Of a DNA stretch of 64,000 nucleotides, positions 52,234 through 61,272 are shown piece by piece. A program made the position numbers and the translations under genes. Numbering within the stretch: position 1 is the stretch's first letter; the number at the start of each line of letters is the position of its first letter. The notes under the pieces were generated by a model. It had not been told where the DNA came from. It worked only from the letters and a program-made list of their open reading frames with translations, and made no database searches. This stretch comes from CAJQQY01 sp045104975 (GTDB lineage Bacteria > Bacteroidota > Bacteroidia > Chitinophagales > Saprospiraceae). The DNA lies in contig JBGCCY010000035.1 of the NCBI GenBank assembly GCA_045104975.1, forward strand, positions 73,748 through 137,747, given 5' to 3'.

Positions 52234-53286
52234 ATGGAAACTGTCTTTTCTAAAAAGCAAAAATTATTTATTCGTAGAGCATTCGATTTAGCTCGATTAG
52301 CAGAAGGCTCCGCTGTTCCAAATCCTTTGGTTGGTGCGGTCATCGTTTTTCAAGATAGAATTATTGGCGAAGGGTATTTTAAAGGTTTTGGTCAGCCTCA
52401 TGCAGAAGTCAATGCAGTTGCAAATGTGAAAGAAAATGATCGGCAATACTTAACCAAATCTGAAATTTATGTCTCTCTTGAGCCTTGTAATTTTTTTGGA
52501 AAAACCCCTCCATGCACCTCTTTGATTTTAAAATCAAAAATCCCAAAAGTGATTATTTCTGCCATTGATAAAACACCACAAGTCTCTGGAAATGGAATTG
52601 ATTTATTGAGGCAAAATGGTGTGGAAGTTCTCACCGGAATTTTAGAAAAAGAAGGAAATGAATTAGTCAAGTATCGCACCAACTATGTGGAGCGAAAATC
52701 ACCATTTATAATTTTAAAATTTGCACAATCAAAAGATGGGTTCCTTGGACAAAAAAATAAAAGCGTTTGGATCACTAATCATTTTTCCAAAACATTAGTT
52801 CATAAATGGCGAAGTGAAATTAATGCCATTATGATTGGAACAAATACCGCTCGGCAAGACAACCCTAGATTAACCAGCAGATTATATTTTGGAAAAAATC
52901 CTTTGAGAATTGTTTTAGATCGAAAAAATGATTTGCCCGAAGATCTTCATATTTTTTCGGATGGATTTCCAACTTGGCAAATTACAGAAAACCTCTCTCG
53001 CACCTTTCCGCAAAAAAACATTACGCAAATTGAAATTCCTTTCAATGATGATTTATTAAAAAATCTTTTAGAAAAACTACATCAAGAAAAAATTGGGACG
53101 CTGCTTGTTGAAGGTGGTGCTCAATTATTACAATCATTTATCGACCAAAATTTATGGCAAGAGGCTCGAATTTTTGAAGGAAATAAATATTTAAAAAAAG
53201 GAATCATTGCCCCTCAACTCCCCGTTTCACCAAATGAAGAAATTAAGATTGAAAATGACATTTTAAGGATTTTTCATAATCCTTAA
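52234..53286 (+). CDS. ribD: Bifunctional riboflavin deaminase/reductase
   Basis: A 350-residue enzyme for two steps of riboflavin synthesis. The deaminase domain (about 1-145) has the zinc site His56-Ala-Glu58 (GQPHAEVN), Cys85 and Cys94. Within it EPCNFFGKTPPC departs from the usual EPCxHxGxTPPC: the histidine is replaced by Phe87. The reductase domain (from ~150) has FAQSKDGFLG, NAIMIGTNTARQDNPRLTSR and LLVEGGAQLLQSFI. It is a lone rib gene, with no FMN riboswitch seen upstream. Confidence 0.95.
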   Translation: METVFSKKQKLFIRRAFDLARLAEGSAVPNPLVGAVIVFQDRIIGEGYFKGFGQPHAEVNAVANVKENDRQYLTKSEIYVSLEPCNFFGKTPPCTSLILKSKIPKVIISAIDKTPQVSGNGIDLLRQNGVEVLTGILEKEGNELVKYRTNYVERKSPFIILKFAQSKDGFLGQKNKSVWITNHFSKTLVHKWRSEINAIMIGTNTARQDNPRLTSRLYFGKNPLRIVLDRKNDLPEDLHIFSDGFPTWQITENLSRTFPQKNITQIEIPFNDDLLKNLLEKLHQEKIGTLLVEGGAQLLQSFIDQNLWQEARIFEGNKYLKKGIIAPQLPVSPNEEIKIENDILRIFHNP

Positions 53287-53440
53287 AATTGGAGGACTCA
53301 GAACAGATACATATATATTCTAATTATTTAAAAAATACCCAATCAATCTGTTGATTATCAGCGAATTATATTCTAATTTGCGGCTGATTCAACAAAGGTT
53401 CTCCTTCCCCAAAAAATTAGGATTTTAGGGCAAAAAAAAT

Positions 53441-53448
53441 TATTTTTG
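53441..53448 (+). promoter_or_regulatory. Candidate -7 promoter element of the exopolysaccharide genes
   Basis: TATTTTTG, followed by CACG, matches TAnnTTTG perfectly and lies 129 bases before the start at 53577. It would head the polysaccharide gene group. No clear -33 element. Confidence 0.4.
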
Positions 53449-53576
53449 CACGTTCTAATTCTGCACGATTCAATCCATTAATTTTTATATTTCCTATTCC
53501 GATTTCAATTATTTAAAGATGGGAAATTATTATTTTTTCCTTCTAACCTTAAACATATTTTTAGAAAAACAACGAA

Positions 53577-55799
53577 ATGGATATTCAATACTTTTTTAAT
53601 GTAATCAAAAAGCGAAAGTGGCTCATCATTTTTCCAATGATAATTACTGCTTTAGCTACTTATTTTTTTGTTGACCGCCAAGCTGAGGTCTATGATGCCA
53701 AAGCTTCTATTCCAACTGGGATTGTAGAATTCACAGGGATCAACATGAATGAGAATAGCCCATTTGTTCAAAAAATGCAAGTGGAAATTAGTTTTGCCAA
53801 TTTGATTAGTTTTATCACAACCAATAAAACAACTCGATTTTTAAGTTATGAATTACTGGTGCACGATATATTAGCAGACTCGACAACTAGTGATCCTCCC
53901 TTCAAAAAAATAAATCCAAGTGATTTCGGTTATTCTCAAGCAGACTTGGAAGCACTTGCTGGAGTTTTGCAAGGTCGAATCGATACCTTGAATAGTGCCT
54001 TGGACGAAGAAGCTGATCGAATTTATAGAAAAGTTGCAAAGGCTTACAAGTATGATGTCGATTATTTGAAAAGGGAAAAATTCTATGTAAAAAGAGATGG
54101 AGAAACTGATGCCTTAGAAATTAAGTATGTTGATGAAAATCCAAGAGCTTGCTCTTTTGCCGTTAATCAATTTTGTAAAATTCTTAAACCTTACCATCAA
54201 TTAGCTCAAAGTAAAGGTGACTTGGAAACTTATTACAAATTTGAAAGATTAGCACAAACTAGAGGTAATACACTTCAAGGTCTAGAAAAAGAATTAGAAA
54301 ATTATAAATCTGGAAAAGGGATTTTGAACATTTCTATTCAGTCAGAGGAGACACTTAACCAAATTGCCAATTTAGAAGCAGAATTAGAAGAAGCCAATAG
54401 AAAAGTAAATGCCAATAGGACTATCATTAAAAATTTGGGATCTTACTTAAATGATAATGATCGATATAAATTAGAAACCAAATCTGGAAATATTTTGAAT
54501 TCTAAAGCAATCATTAATCTAGATGCAAGAATCAAAAAATTAAATGATCAGTATATTTCTTCTGGACAACAAGATAACAATCTTAAAAGTCAAATTGAAT
54601 TAGCAAAAGTAGCAAGAGATCAACAAATCAAGCGAATTGCCAAAGAACAAAGTAAAGATGATCCTGGTACCATGGATCAAGATGATGAATTTTTGTCAAA
54701 ACGAGTGACCGCTGAATCTGAATTGACTTTAGCTCAAGAAACTATTCTATCTGTCAATAATGAATTGGATAAATTAAGAGGTCAGAGAAATGCCTTCATT
54801 AATGATGAAGCTTACACTAGAAATCTAGAAGAGAAAATTGAAATCGAAAGAAAGAAATATAAAAGTACGGTGGATCGAGTAAACGAATCTGAGTTTAAAA
54901 CCATATCATCTAACTTTAAATTAGAACCTTTAGATTGGGCAGATACACCAGAAGATCCGATTCCAGATAACAAATATTTAATGGCAGGATTTGCCGGTTT
55001 GTTAACTGCTACTTTGGCGACGGTGCTTTTATTTTTATTAGCATTGTTTGATTTGAGTTTAAATACACCTAATCAATTTAACAAATTCACTAATTTGAAT
55101 TTGATTGGTTCATTGAATAAAGTAAAAGATAGTAACCTTGATTTAAAACAATTATTTGCTTCCTTTTCTGATAATACTAACCTAGAAAACTTCAAGGAAT
55201 CGCTGCGAAAATTGCGATATGCTTTTGAAGAATCAGATGCTTCCACCTTTTTAATTACTAGTACAAAAGAAGGTGAAGGAAAAACTTTTTTGATTTTGAC
55301 ATTGGCTTACACCTTGACTTTAAAGGATAAAAAAATCCTTTTAATTGATACCAATTTTAAAAATAACACTTTGACGAGAATGTCTAATGAAAAGATTCAA
55401 GACAACCTTTTGCATACTCGTTTGATTGGTGAAAATAATTTAGCAGATCAATTTGAAGCAAAAAAAATTAACAATATGTTCAATTTGGACAATGTTGATA
55501 TTATTGGAAATAGAGGGACTAGCCACTCCCCTTCTGAATTTTTTGCAGGGCGAGATTTCCAAAATTTCATTAGCGATTTGAAAGAAAACTATGATTACAT
55601 TTTTCTGGAAGGTGCCTCACTTAACAAATATTCTGATACCCGTGAGTTGGTAAGATTTGCAGATAAAATTGTAGCAGTTTTCTCTGCTGAGTCAGAAATT
55701 AAAGATATTGATAAAGAATCAATTGATTACTTATTGAGTAAAGAAGATAAATTCTTCGGTTCAGTCTTAAATAAGATTGATCTCAAAAATATGAATTAA
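53577..55799 (+). CDS. Wzz-type chain-length protein with degenerate ATPase domain
   Basis: A 740-residue inner-membrane protein. A membrane helix at ~17-33 and another at ~465-488 flank a long coiled-coil periplasmic part, as in polysaccharide co-polymerases. The C-terminal cytoplasmic ATPase has Walker A in STKEGEGKTFL near residue 565 and a Walker A'-like ILLIDTNFKNN. The usual Walker B aspartates (DYVIIDTPP) are replaced by DYIFLEGAS, and there is no C-terminal tyrosine cluster. It is probably not an active BY-kinase. It heads the polysaccharide genes, followed by the flippase. Confidence 0.88.
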   Translation: MDIQYFFNVIKKRKWLIIFPMIITALATYFFVDRQAEVYDAKASIPTGIVEFTGINMNENSPFVQKMQVEISFANLISFITTNKTTRFLSYELLVHDILADSTTSDPPFKKINPSDFGYSQADLEALAGVLQGRIDTLNSALDEEADRIYRKVAKAYKYDVDYLKREKFYVKRDGETDALEIKYVDENPRACSFAVNQFCKILKPYHQLAQSKGDLETYYKFERLAQTRGNTLQGLEKELENYKSGKGILNISIQSEETLNQIANLEAELEEANRKVNANRTIIKNLGSYLNDNDRYKLETKSGNILNSKAIINLDARIKKLNDQYISSGQQDNNLKSQIELAKVARDQQIKRIAKEQSKDDPGTMDQDDEFLSKRVTAESELTLAQETILSVNNELDKLRGQRNAFINDEAYTRNLEEKIEIERKKYKSTVDRVNESEFKTISSNFKLEPLDWADTPEDPIPDNKYLMAGFAGLLTATLATVLLFLLALFDLSLNTPNQFNKFTNLNLIGSLNKVKDSNLDLKQLFASFSDNTNLENFKESLRKLRYAFEESDASTFLITSTKEGEGKTFLILTLAYTLTLKDKKILLIDTNFKNNTLTRMSNEKIQDNLLHTRLIGENNLADQFEAKKINNMFNLDNVDIIGNRGTSHSPSEFFAGRDFQNFISDLKENYDYIFLEGASLNKYSDTRELVRFADKIVAVFSAESEIKDIDKESIDYLLSKEDKFFGSVLNKIDLKNMN

Positions 55800-55810
55800 A
55801 GTTTTTTATA

Positions 55811-55883
55811 AGTGATAAATGATAAGTAATAAGTGGGATTTTTTTTGATCCCGCTTATTACTTAATCATCAATACTCATCACT
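55811..55883. repeat. Inverted repeat of the AAGTAATAAGTGGGAT type
   Basis: The left arm 55811-55839 pairs with 55848-55883; the right arm has about seven extra bases. The shared core is AAGTAATAAG(C/T)GGGAT with T8 in the loop. It fills the 94-base gap between the chain-length gene and the flippase gene. Confidence 0.7.
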
Positions 55884-55893
55884 AAACAAACAC

Positions 55894-57237
55894 ATGAGCA
55901 ACGGGGAAAAATCTTATTGGATCAAGTCAGGAAGTTACTCTGTATTAGAACGAGTTTTCGGTCAGTTTATCGGTTTTGGCAATATGTTTTTATTATTGCG
56001 AGCTGTGTCAAAAGAGGAGTTTGGATTATGGATTCAATTTTTAATTCTTGCTGCAGTCATAGAAGTAAGTCGAACTGGACTTATTCAAAACGGACTTATT
56101 CGATATTTGACCACCTCTCCAAAAGAAGAAATACCCAAGATTAATACAGCTTCTTTATTTAATGCATTGGTGCTCACCTTTATAGTTATCCTGCTTATTT
56201 TTACGATAATCCAACCTGTCACTTCTTATTTTTATCCAAAATACCCTGAGTTGATTCAAATGTTTTATTATTATAGTTTGACGACTATAGTCTTACTTCC
56301 ATTTTTACAATTCAATTATATTTTACAAGCTAACCTTGATTTCAAAGGTTTTTTTTGGTCAAGTTTAACCTATAAGGGCACCTTATTTATTTATATATTT
56401 TACAAATATTGGAATGGAATAACTATTGATATTTTTGAAATGTCTTTGTTTTTGATCTTCGCTGCAAGTGCTGCAAGTATAGTTGGATATTTTTTTGTAA
56501 AAAAGTATTTAGCCTTTTCCAAAACAATAGATTGGAAATGGGTAAAGGAATTATTCCATTTTGGAAAATTCACTTTTGGCTCAAATCTAAGTACCATCAT
56601 TTACAAGTTTACCGATCGAACTATGCTTGGGACGATGGTTGGAGTTGATGCTATTTCTCTATATGAAGTAGCGATTCGAATCACTAACTTAGTGGATATT
56701 CCTGCCATTTCAATAGCTGCGGTAGTATTTCCACAAAATGCTAAGAACTCTCTTAAACAAGGAAAGGAAGGTGTTCGAGATATGTACGAAAGATCAGTTG
56801 CTGCAATCCTTGGATTGATTATTCCAGCAATGGTTTTTATTTATTTATTTGCTGAAATTGTAGTTGTTATTTTAGGAAAAGAAGAATATTTAGAATCGGT
56901 TCCTATTTTAAGAGTGACCATTTTCTTTGCGTTATTTGTTCCCTTTGCTTTACAATTTGGAACCATTTTAGATTCGATAGGGAAACCAAAGATCAATTTT
57001 CGATTTGTTATTTTAGGATTGATCTTGAATATTATTTTTAATTATTTATTGATCAAAGAGTATGGAATCATGGGGGCAGTTTACGGAACACTTTTAACCT
57101 ATTCCGTGATGTTCATTATTCAGATGTCCTTTTTTTATAAATGGTATGGTGTTCGACCTTGGCGACCAATAGCTTTGATTCCTTGGTTTTATAAAAATCT
57201 ATGGAGTATAGTTCAAGGTTTTTTGAAGAAAAAATAA
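55894..57237 (+). CDS. Polysaccharide flippase (Wzx/MVF-type)
   Basis: A 447-residue membrane protein with about twelve helices and the family pattern near the N-terminus (SVLERVFGQFIGFGNMFLLL) and at KFTFGSNLSTIIYKFTDRTM. It flips lipid-linked sugar repeat units to the periplasm. It lies downstream of the chain-length gene in the same direction. A final basic segment ends the protein (QGFLKKK). Confidence 0.9.
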   Translation: MSNGEKSYWIKSGSYSVLERVFGQFIGFGNMFLLLRAVSKEEFGLWIQFLILAAVIEVSRTGLIQNGLIRYLTTSPKEEIPKINTASLFNALVLTFIVILLIFTIIQPVTSYFYPKYPELIQMFYYYSLTTIVLLPFLQFNYILQANLDFKGFFWSSLTYKGTLFIYIFYKYWNGITIDIFEMSLFLIFAASAASIVGYFFVKKYLAFSKTIDWKWVKELFHFGKFTFGSNLSTIIYKFTDRTMLGTMVGVDAISLYEVAIRITNLVDIPAISIAAVVFPQNAKNSLKQGKEGVRDMYERSVAAILGLIIPAMVFIYLFAEIVVVILGKEEYLESVPILRVTIFFALFVPFALQFGTILDSIGKPKINFRFVILGLILNIIFNYLLIKEYGIMGAVYGTLLTYSVMFIIQMSFFYKWYGVRPWRPIALIPWFYKNLWSIVQGFLKKK

Positions 57238-57363
57238 AACGCAATTTGTTTAACGTTTTGATCATAAGCCTTGACATGGTTTGAAACCTTGCCACGGATA
57301 TTGAACAGTTCTATAAATCAACCTCAATTAATTCAAAAATAAAAATGGCTAACTATTTTCATC

Positions 57364-57396
57364 GTTAACCATTCATCATTCACAGTTAACCGTTAA
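57364..57396. repeat. AACCATTCACCATTCACA repeat, copy 2 (single arm)
   Basis: These 33 bases match the right arm of the scoA-scoB element (43626-43658) at 28 positions. The left partner arm is weak; only GTTTAACG and ATAAGCC words near 57248-57270 pair partly. It ends 6 bases before the glycosyltransferase start. Confidence 0.6.
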
Positions 57397-57402
57397 TAAA
57401 CG

Positions 57403-58629
57403 ATGCGAAAAGATATTGACATAATTTACTTCACCCTCTTTCCTTGGGATCACCCCTACTCTTCTGTTTCGTTTTCATTTTCCAAAGAGTTCATCAAAAA
57501 CAATCGGGTGTTTTATATCAATCCGCCCTACTCCTATCGAGACTTTGTGAGTCGATATGGAGATGAATTTACGAAAGAAAGAAAGTCAGATTTGTTGATG
57601 CATCGGATGCGTTACGAACATCCTCCTCAATTAGAAAACTCTCCTAATAAGGATAATTTCCTTGCAGCATTGCCGCCGATGGTTCCGCCAATCAACTTCA
57701 TCAACAAAGGTGGAATCTATAATAAAATGCGAGCTCGAAATAATCGAAAAGTTTTAGATACCATCAAAAAAGTAATCAAGGATAATAATATCAAGGATTA
57801 CATTTTCATGAATTGTTACAATCCGTTTTATGCGGGATATTTGCCAAAGGATGAATTTAGTCCCTTGTTAAATATTTACCAATGCATCGATGATATTTCT
57901 CAAAATGATTATACTGTTAAACATGGTTTTGATCTGGAAAGAAATGCAGTTCAAAATGCAGATGTGACGATTGTTACTTCTCGCGAGTTAAAAAACATTT
58001 GGAAAAAAGATGCGAATGAAATTCATATAGTGCACAATGCGGCGGACATTGATATCTTTGAAAGAACGTTAAATGAGAAATTTGACAAACCAGAAGAGAT
58101 CAAAAATATCAATACAAAAATTATTGGTTTTGTAGGAAATTTGGATGATTTACGAGTAAATTATCCTTTGATAAAAAAGATCGCCGAAGTTCATTCTGAT
58201 AAAACTTTGTTGCTAGTCGGGCCAATTAACAATAATGAAGTCTATGAGTTAGGAATGGATAAAATGCCTAACATTATATTTACGGGGAGTAAAGATATTC
58301 GTAATTTGCCACCTTATCTGCAAAATATGGATGTAGCGATTATTCCTTTTTTACTCAATACTTTGACCAAAAGTATTTATCCATTAAAAATAAATGAATA
58401 CCTCGCAGCTGGTCGAGCGGTGATTGCGACTAATTTTTCAGAGGATATTCGAACATTTAAAGATGTGATTCATATTGCTGAAAGTGAAGATCAATTTGTA
58501 AATTTGATCGATCAAGCCATAGAAGAACAAACGCCAGAAAAAATCCAAAAATGCGTAGACGTTGCTAACTCCAATACTTGGGAAGCAAGAGTCAATCAAA
58601 TTTGGGATATTGTAGAAAATAAAATTTAA
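57403..58629 (+). CDS. Glycosyltransferase (GT4-like)
   Basis: A 408-residue cytosolic enzyme with a GT-B layout. The N-terminal half reads DIDIIYFTLFPWDHPYSS; the C-terminal Rossmann half has IIGFVGNLDDLRVNYPL, LLVGPINNNEVYEL and the nucleotide-sugar site region PFLLNTLTKSIYPLKINEYL with LAAGRAVIATN. It probably adds a sugar in polysaccharide assembly. It follows the flippase by 165 bp. Confidence 0.88.
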   Translation: MRKDIDIIYFTLFPWDHPYSSVSFSFSKEFIKNNRVFYINPPYSYRDFVSRYGDEFTKERKSDLLMHRMRYEHPPQLENSPNKDNFLAALPPMVPPINFINKGGIYNKMRARNNRKVLDTIKKVIKDNNIKDYIFMNCYNPFYAGYLPKDEFSPLLNIYQCIDDISQNDYTVKHGFDLERNAVQNADVTIVTSRELKNIWKKDANEIHIVHNAADIDIFERTLNEKFDKPEEIKNINTKIIGFVGNLDDLRVNYPLIKKIAEVHSDKTLLLVGPINNNEVYELGMDKMPNIIFTGSKDIRNLPPYLQNMDVAIIPFLLNTLTKSIYPLKINEYLAAGRAVIATNFSEDIRTFKDVIHIAESEDQFVNLIDQAIEEQTPEKIQKCVDVANSNTWEARVNQIWDIVENKI

Positions 58630-58634
58630 AAAAG

Positions 58635-58766
58635 ATGTTTCAACCAAGTAAAGAAGATAGAGAAAAATATGGGATGACCGAAGCCAATCGGATATTTGAA
58701 TTGATGGCATTGGCTATGGTATTCTTTGCTTTAGTTGCTTTTTTCTTAAAAATACTTTTATTCTAG
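58635..58766 (+). CDS. 43-residue single-helix membrane peptide
   Basis: A short gene 5 bases after the stop of the glycosyltransferase gene. ATG 58635, TAG 58764. The product has a charged N-terminus (MFQPSKEDREKYGMTEANRI) and a C-terminal membrane helix (LMALAMVFFALVAFFLKILL). Tight spacing and a sensible amphipathic layout argue for a real coding sequence. Its role is unknown; similar tiny proteins often accompany transport or assembly complexes. Confidence 0.55.
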   Translation: MFQPSKEDREKYGMTEANRIFELMALAMVFFALVAFFLKILLF

Positions 58767-58770
58767 CCTT

Positions 58771-58834
58771 CGTAGGACGACTCTCCGAGTTGTTAAACAA
58801 ACAACTTGGAAACGACTCGGAGAGTCGTCCTACG
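58771..58834. repeat. Inverted repeat of the CGTAGGACGACTCTCCGAG type
   Basis: The arms 58771-58794 and 58811-58834 pair at 23 of 24 positions, with a 16-base loop. G+C is well above the flanks. It starts 5 bases after the stop of the membrane peptide gene and ends 22 bases before the pseudouridine synthase ATG. Confidence 0.88.
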
Positions 58835-58855
58835 GATATTAATAATTTTACCTCC

Positions 58856-59584
58856 ATGAAGAACCGACCTTCCATTATTTTTGAAGATGATGATATTATT
58901 GTTTTAAATAAACCTGCACATTATCTAACCATTCCTGATCGCTTTGTTGCGGAACGTCCTAACCTGACTACTTTTTTAAAAGATAGATTGGAAGATGTTT
59001 TTGTTGTTCATCGTTTAGATAAAGAAACGAGTGGAGTAATTCTTTTTGCAAAAAATGCTGCAGCTCATCGAAATCTAAGTATGCAATTTGAAGCTCGAAC
59101 GGTAGACAAAATTTACCTTGCTTTAGTAGAAGGAACAGTCCATAAAGAGGAAGGCGAAATCAATCAACCTATTGCAAATAATATGCGAGACAAAGGTCGA
59201 ATGATTATTGCGAGTAGAGGAAAACCTTCGTTGACTTTGTACCGTGTGGTAGAGCGATTTAAAAATTATACACTCGTAGAAGCGAATATTAAAACTGGAA
59301 GAACGCATCAAGTTAGAGTTCATTTTGAACGGATTGGCTATCCTTTAGCCGTTGATTCTTTGTACGGTAGAAAGGATGCATTTTTACTTTCAGAATTAAA
59401 AATGAAAAAATATCGCAGAGGCAAAGATGTATTTGAGGAGAAGCCACTCATGAGTCGAACAACTCTTCATGCAGCAAAAGTTACCTTCAATCATCCAACA
59501 ACAAATGAATCTTTGACCTTCGAAGCTGAACTTCCAAAAGACTTTAGAGCGGTATTGAATCAATTAAGAAAATGGGGAATTTAG
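58856..59584 (+). CDS. RluA-family pseudouridine synthase
   Basis: A 242-residue enzyme from ATG 58856. A TTG at 58790 lies inside the inverted repeat, so the 22 extra residues are rejected. The catalytic block VVHRLDKETSGV contains the active-site aspartate, and the family segments GKPSLTLYRV, IKTGRTHQVRVHF and LAVDSLYG follow. It converts uridine to pseudouridine in rRNA or tRNA. The exact site cannot be told, as there is no S4 domain. Its end overlaps the GT39 gene by 13 bases. Confidence 0.92.
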   Translation: MKNRPSIIFEDDDIIVLNKPAHYLTIPDRFVAERPNLTTFLKDRLEDVFVVHRLDKETSGVILFAKNAAAHRNLSMQFEARTVDKIYLALVEGTVHKEEGEINQPIANNMRDKGRMIIASRGKPSLTLYRVVERFKNYTLVEANIKTGRTHQVRVHFERIGYPLAVDSLYGRKDAFLLSELKMKKYRRGKDVFEEKPLMSRTTLHAAKVTFNHPTTNESLTFEAELPKDFRAVLNQLRKWGI

Positions 59585-61272
59585 GAGCAATAAAAAAAGA
59601 TCATTTTGTAATTGTATTGTTAGGTATTCTTTTTTACCTACCTTTTTTAGGAGGTGTACACCTTTTTGATTGGGATGAAATTAACTTCGCCGAAGCTGCC
59701 AGAGAAATGATTGTTTCGGGTGATTATTTTCATGTACAAATTGACTACTTACCTTTTTGGGAAAAACCACCTTTGTTTATTTGGATGCAAGTATTGGCAA
59801 TGAAACTCTTTGGAGTAAACGAATTCGCTGCCAGATTTCCGAATGCGATTTGTGGAATCGTCACGCTACTTTTTTTATTCTCTATTGGGAAAAAACTGCA
59901 TGGTCGATTCTTTGGATGGGTTTGGGTTTTGACTTATTTGGGTTCTATTTTACCTCATTTATATTTTCGCTCTGGAATCATTGACCCATGGTTTAACTTA
60001 TTGATTTTCAGTAGTTTATACTACTTGATAATAGTATTTTCAAATCAAGAAAATTCTGGACAAGTAAAATCATTTTTCGATAAAAACAAGCACTTATTTT
60101 TTGGAGGAGTATTGTTAGGGTTGGCAGTTTTGACAAAAGGCCCAGCAGCAATTTTATTAGTTGGTTTGACTGGATTCGTTTATTGGATAAGTGTAAAATT
60201 CAAAATGTACTTTACTATTTCGCAACTTTTGATTTATGGTTTTTCGGCAATTTTAGTAACAGCACTTTGGTTTGGAGTAGAATGGATCATGAATGGAAGT
60301 TGGTTTATCAAAGAATTCACCACCTATCAAATTCGCTTATTTAGTACGCCTGATGCTGGCCATGGAGGTTTCCCTGGTTATCATTTTGTAGTACTTTTAT
60401 TGGGTTGTTTTCCTGCATCTATTTTTGCAATTCCAGCACTTTGGGAGTCTCCTCTCCTACTCAATGTAGATTCACAAAAATGGCAAATTGATTTTCGAAA
60501 ATGGATGTTAATTTTATTTTGGGTAGTGCTGATTTTGTTTTCCATTGTACAATCTAAAATAGTCCATTACTCTTCCCTCTGCTATTTCCCTTTGACTTAT
60601 TTATCTGCTACTTATCTTTTTGCTATTTCTAAAAATGAAAAAACACTTAACTCAAAAGTTGTAATTACATTGTTATTTTTTGGGTTTTTGATTTCAAGTA
60701 TTTTTATTGCAGTACCTTTTGTTGGAAAAAATATTGAAATATTGAAATCACTTTTTGCAAAAGACTTATTTGCTTTGGGAAATTTAGAAGCTGAAATCCC
60801 TTGGTCATATTTGGATATCATTCCTGGATTATTTTTGCTTATCACCACCTTAATTTCAGTTGTTATTTTTTGGGGAAAAGGTTTTGGAAAAAAATATTCT
60901 TTCCGTAAAAGTATTGTTTTACTCTTTAGTGGTAGTGCTATTTTTATCACTTTAAGTTTAATATTTTTTATAAATAAAATTGAAGGTTACTCACAAAATG
61001 CCGTTATTGAATTTTATAAATCTTTGGAAGGGAAAGATGTTTATGTGAAAAATGTAGGCTTTAAAAGTTATGCTCCACTTTTTTATACCAAAAAACAGGA
61101 TGGCCTGAGAAAAGAAAATCGAAGTTATTCTTGGTTGACGGAAGGTGAAATTGATCGAGATGTTTACTTCGTAACGAAAGTAAATAATGATGGTGGGTTG
61201 AGAAAATATGAGGGTATTGAAGAAGTTGGTAGGAAGAATGGATTTGTCTTTTTTAAGCGTTCCCTCCCGTAG
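59572..61272 (+). CDS. GT39-type membrane glycosyltransferase
   Basis: A 566-residue protein with about ten membrane helices. The catalytic Asp-Glu of the ArnT/PMT group is in FDWDEINFAEAAREM (near residue 33), with FWEKPPLFIWMQ at ~62 and RFPNAICG at ~87. Such enzymes move a sugar from a polyprenyl phosphate to lipid A, protein or a similar acceptor. The start ATG overlaps the end of the pseudouridine synthase gene, a common translational coupling. The acceptor is not known. Confidence 0.9.
   Translation: MGNLGAIKKDHFVIVLLGILFYLPFLGGVHLFDWDEINFAEAAREMIVSGDYFHVQIDYLPFWEKPPLFIWMQVLAMKLFGVNEFAARFPNAICGIVTLLFLFSIGKKLHGRFFGWVWVLTYLGSILPHLYFRSGIIDPWFNLLIFSSLYYLIIVFSNQENSGQVKSFFDKNKHLFFGGVLLGLAVLTKGPAAILLVGLTGFVYWISVKFKMYFTISQLLIYGFSAILVTALWFGVEWIMNGSWFIKEFTTYQIRLFSTPDAGHGGFPGYHFVVLLLGCFPASIFAIPALWESPLLLNVDSQKWQIDFRKWMLILFWVVLILFSIVQSKIVHYSSLCYFPLTYLSATYLFAISKNEKTLNSKVVITLLFFGFLISSIFIAVPFVGKNIEILKSLFAKDLFALGNLEAEIPWSYLDIIPGLFLLITTLISVVIFWGKGFGKKYSFRKSIVLLFSGSAIFITLSLIFFINKIEGYSQNAVIEFYKSLEGKDVYVKNVGFKSYAPLFYTKKQDGLRKENRSYSWLTEGEIDRDVYFVTKVNNDGGLRKYEGIEEVGRKNGFVFFKRSLP

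Noticed and set aside
58790..58855. Upstream TTG start for the pseudouridine synthase
   Set aside because: It lies inside a near-perfect inverted repeat and adds residues unrelated to the family.
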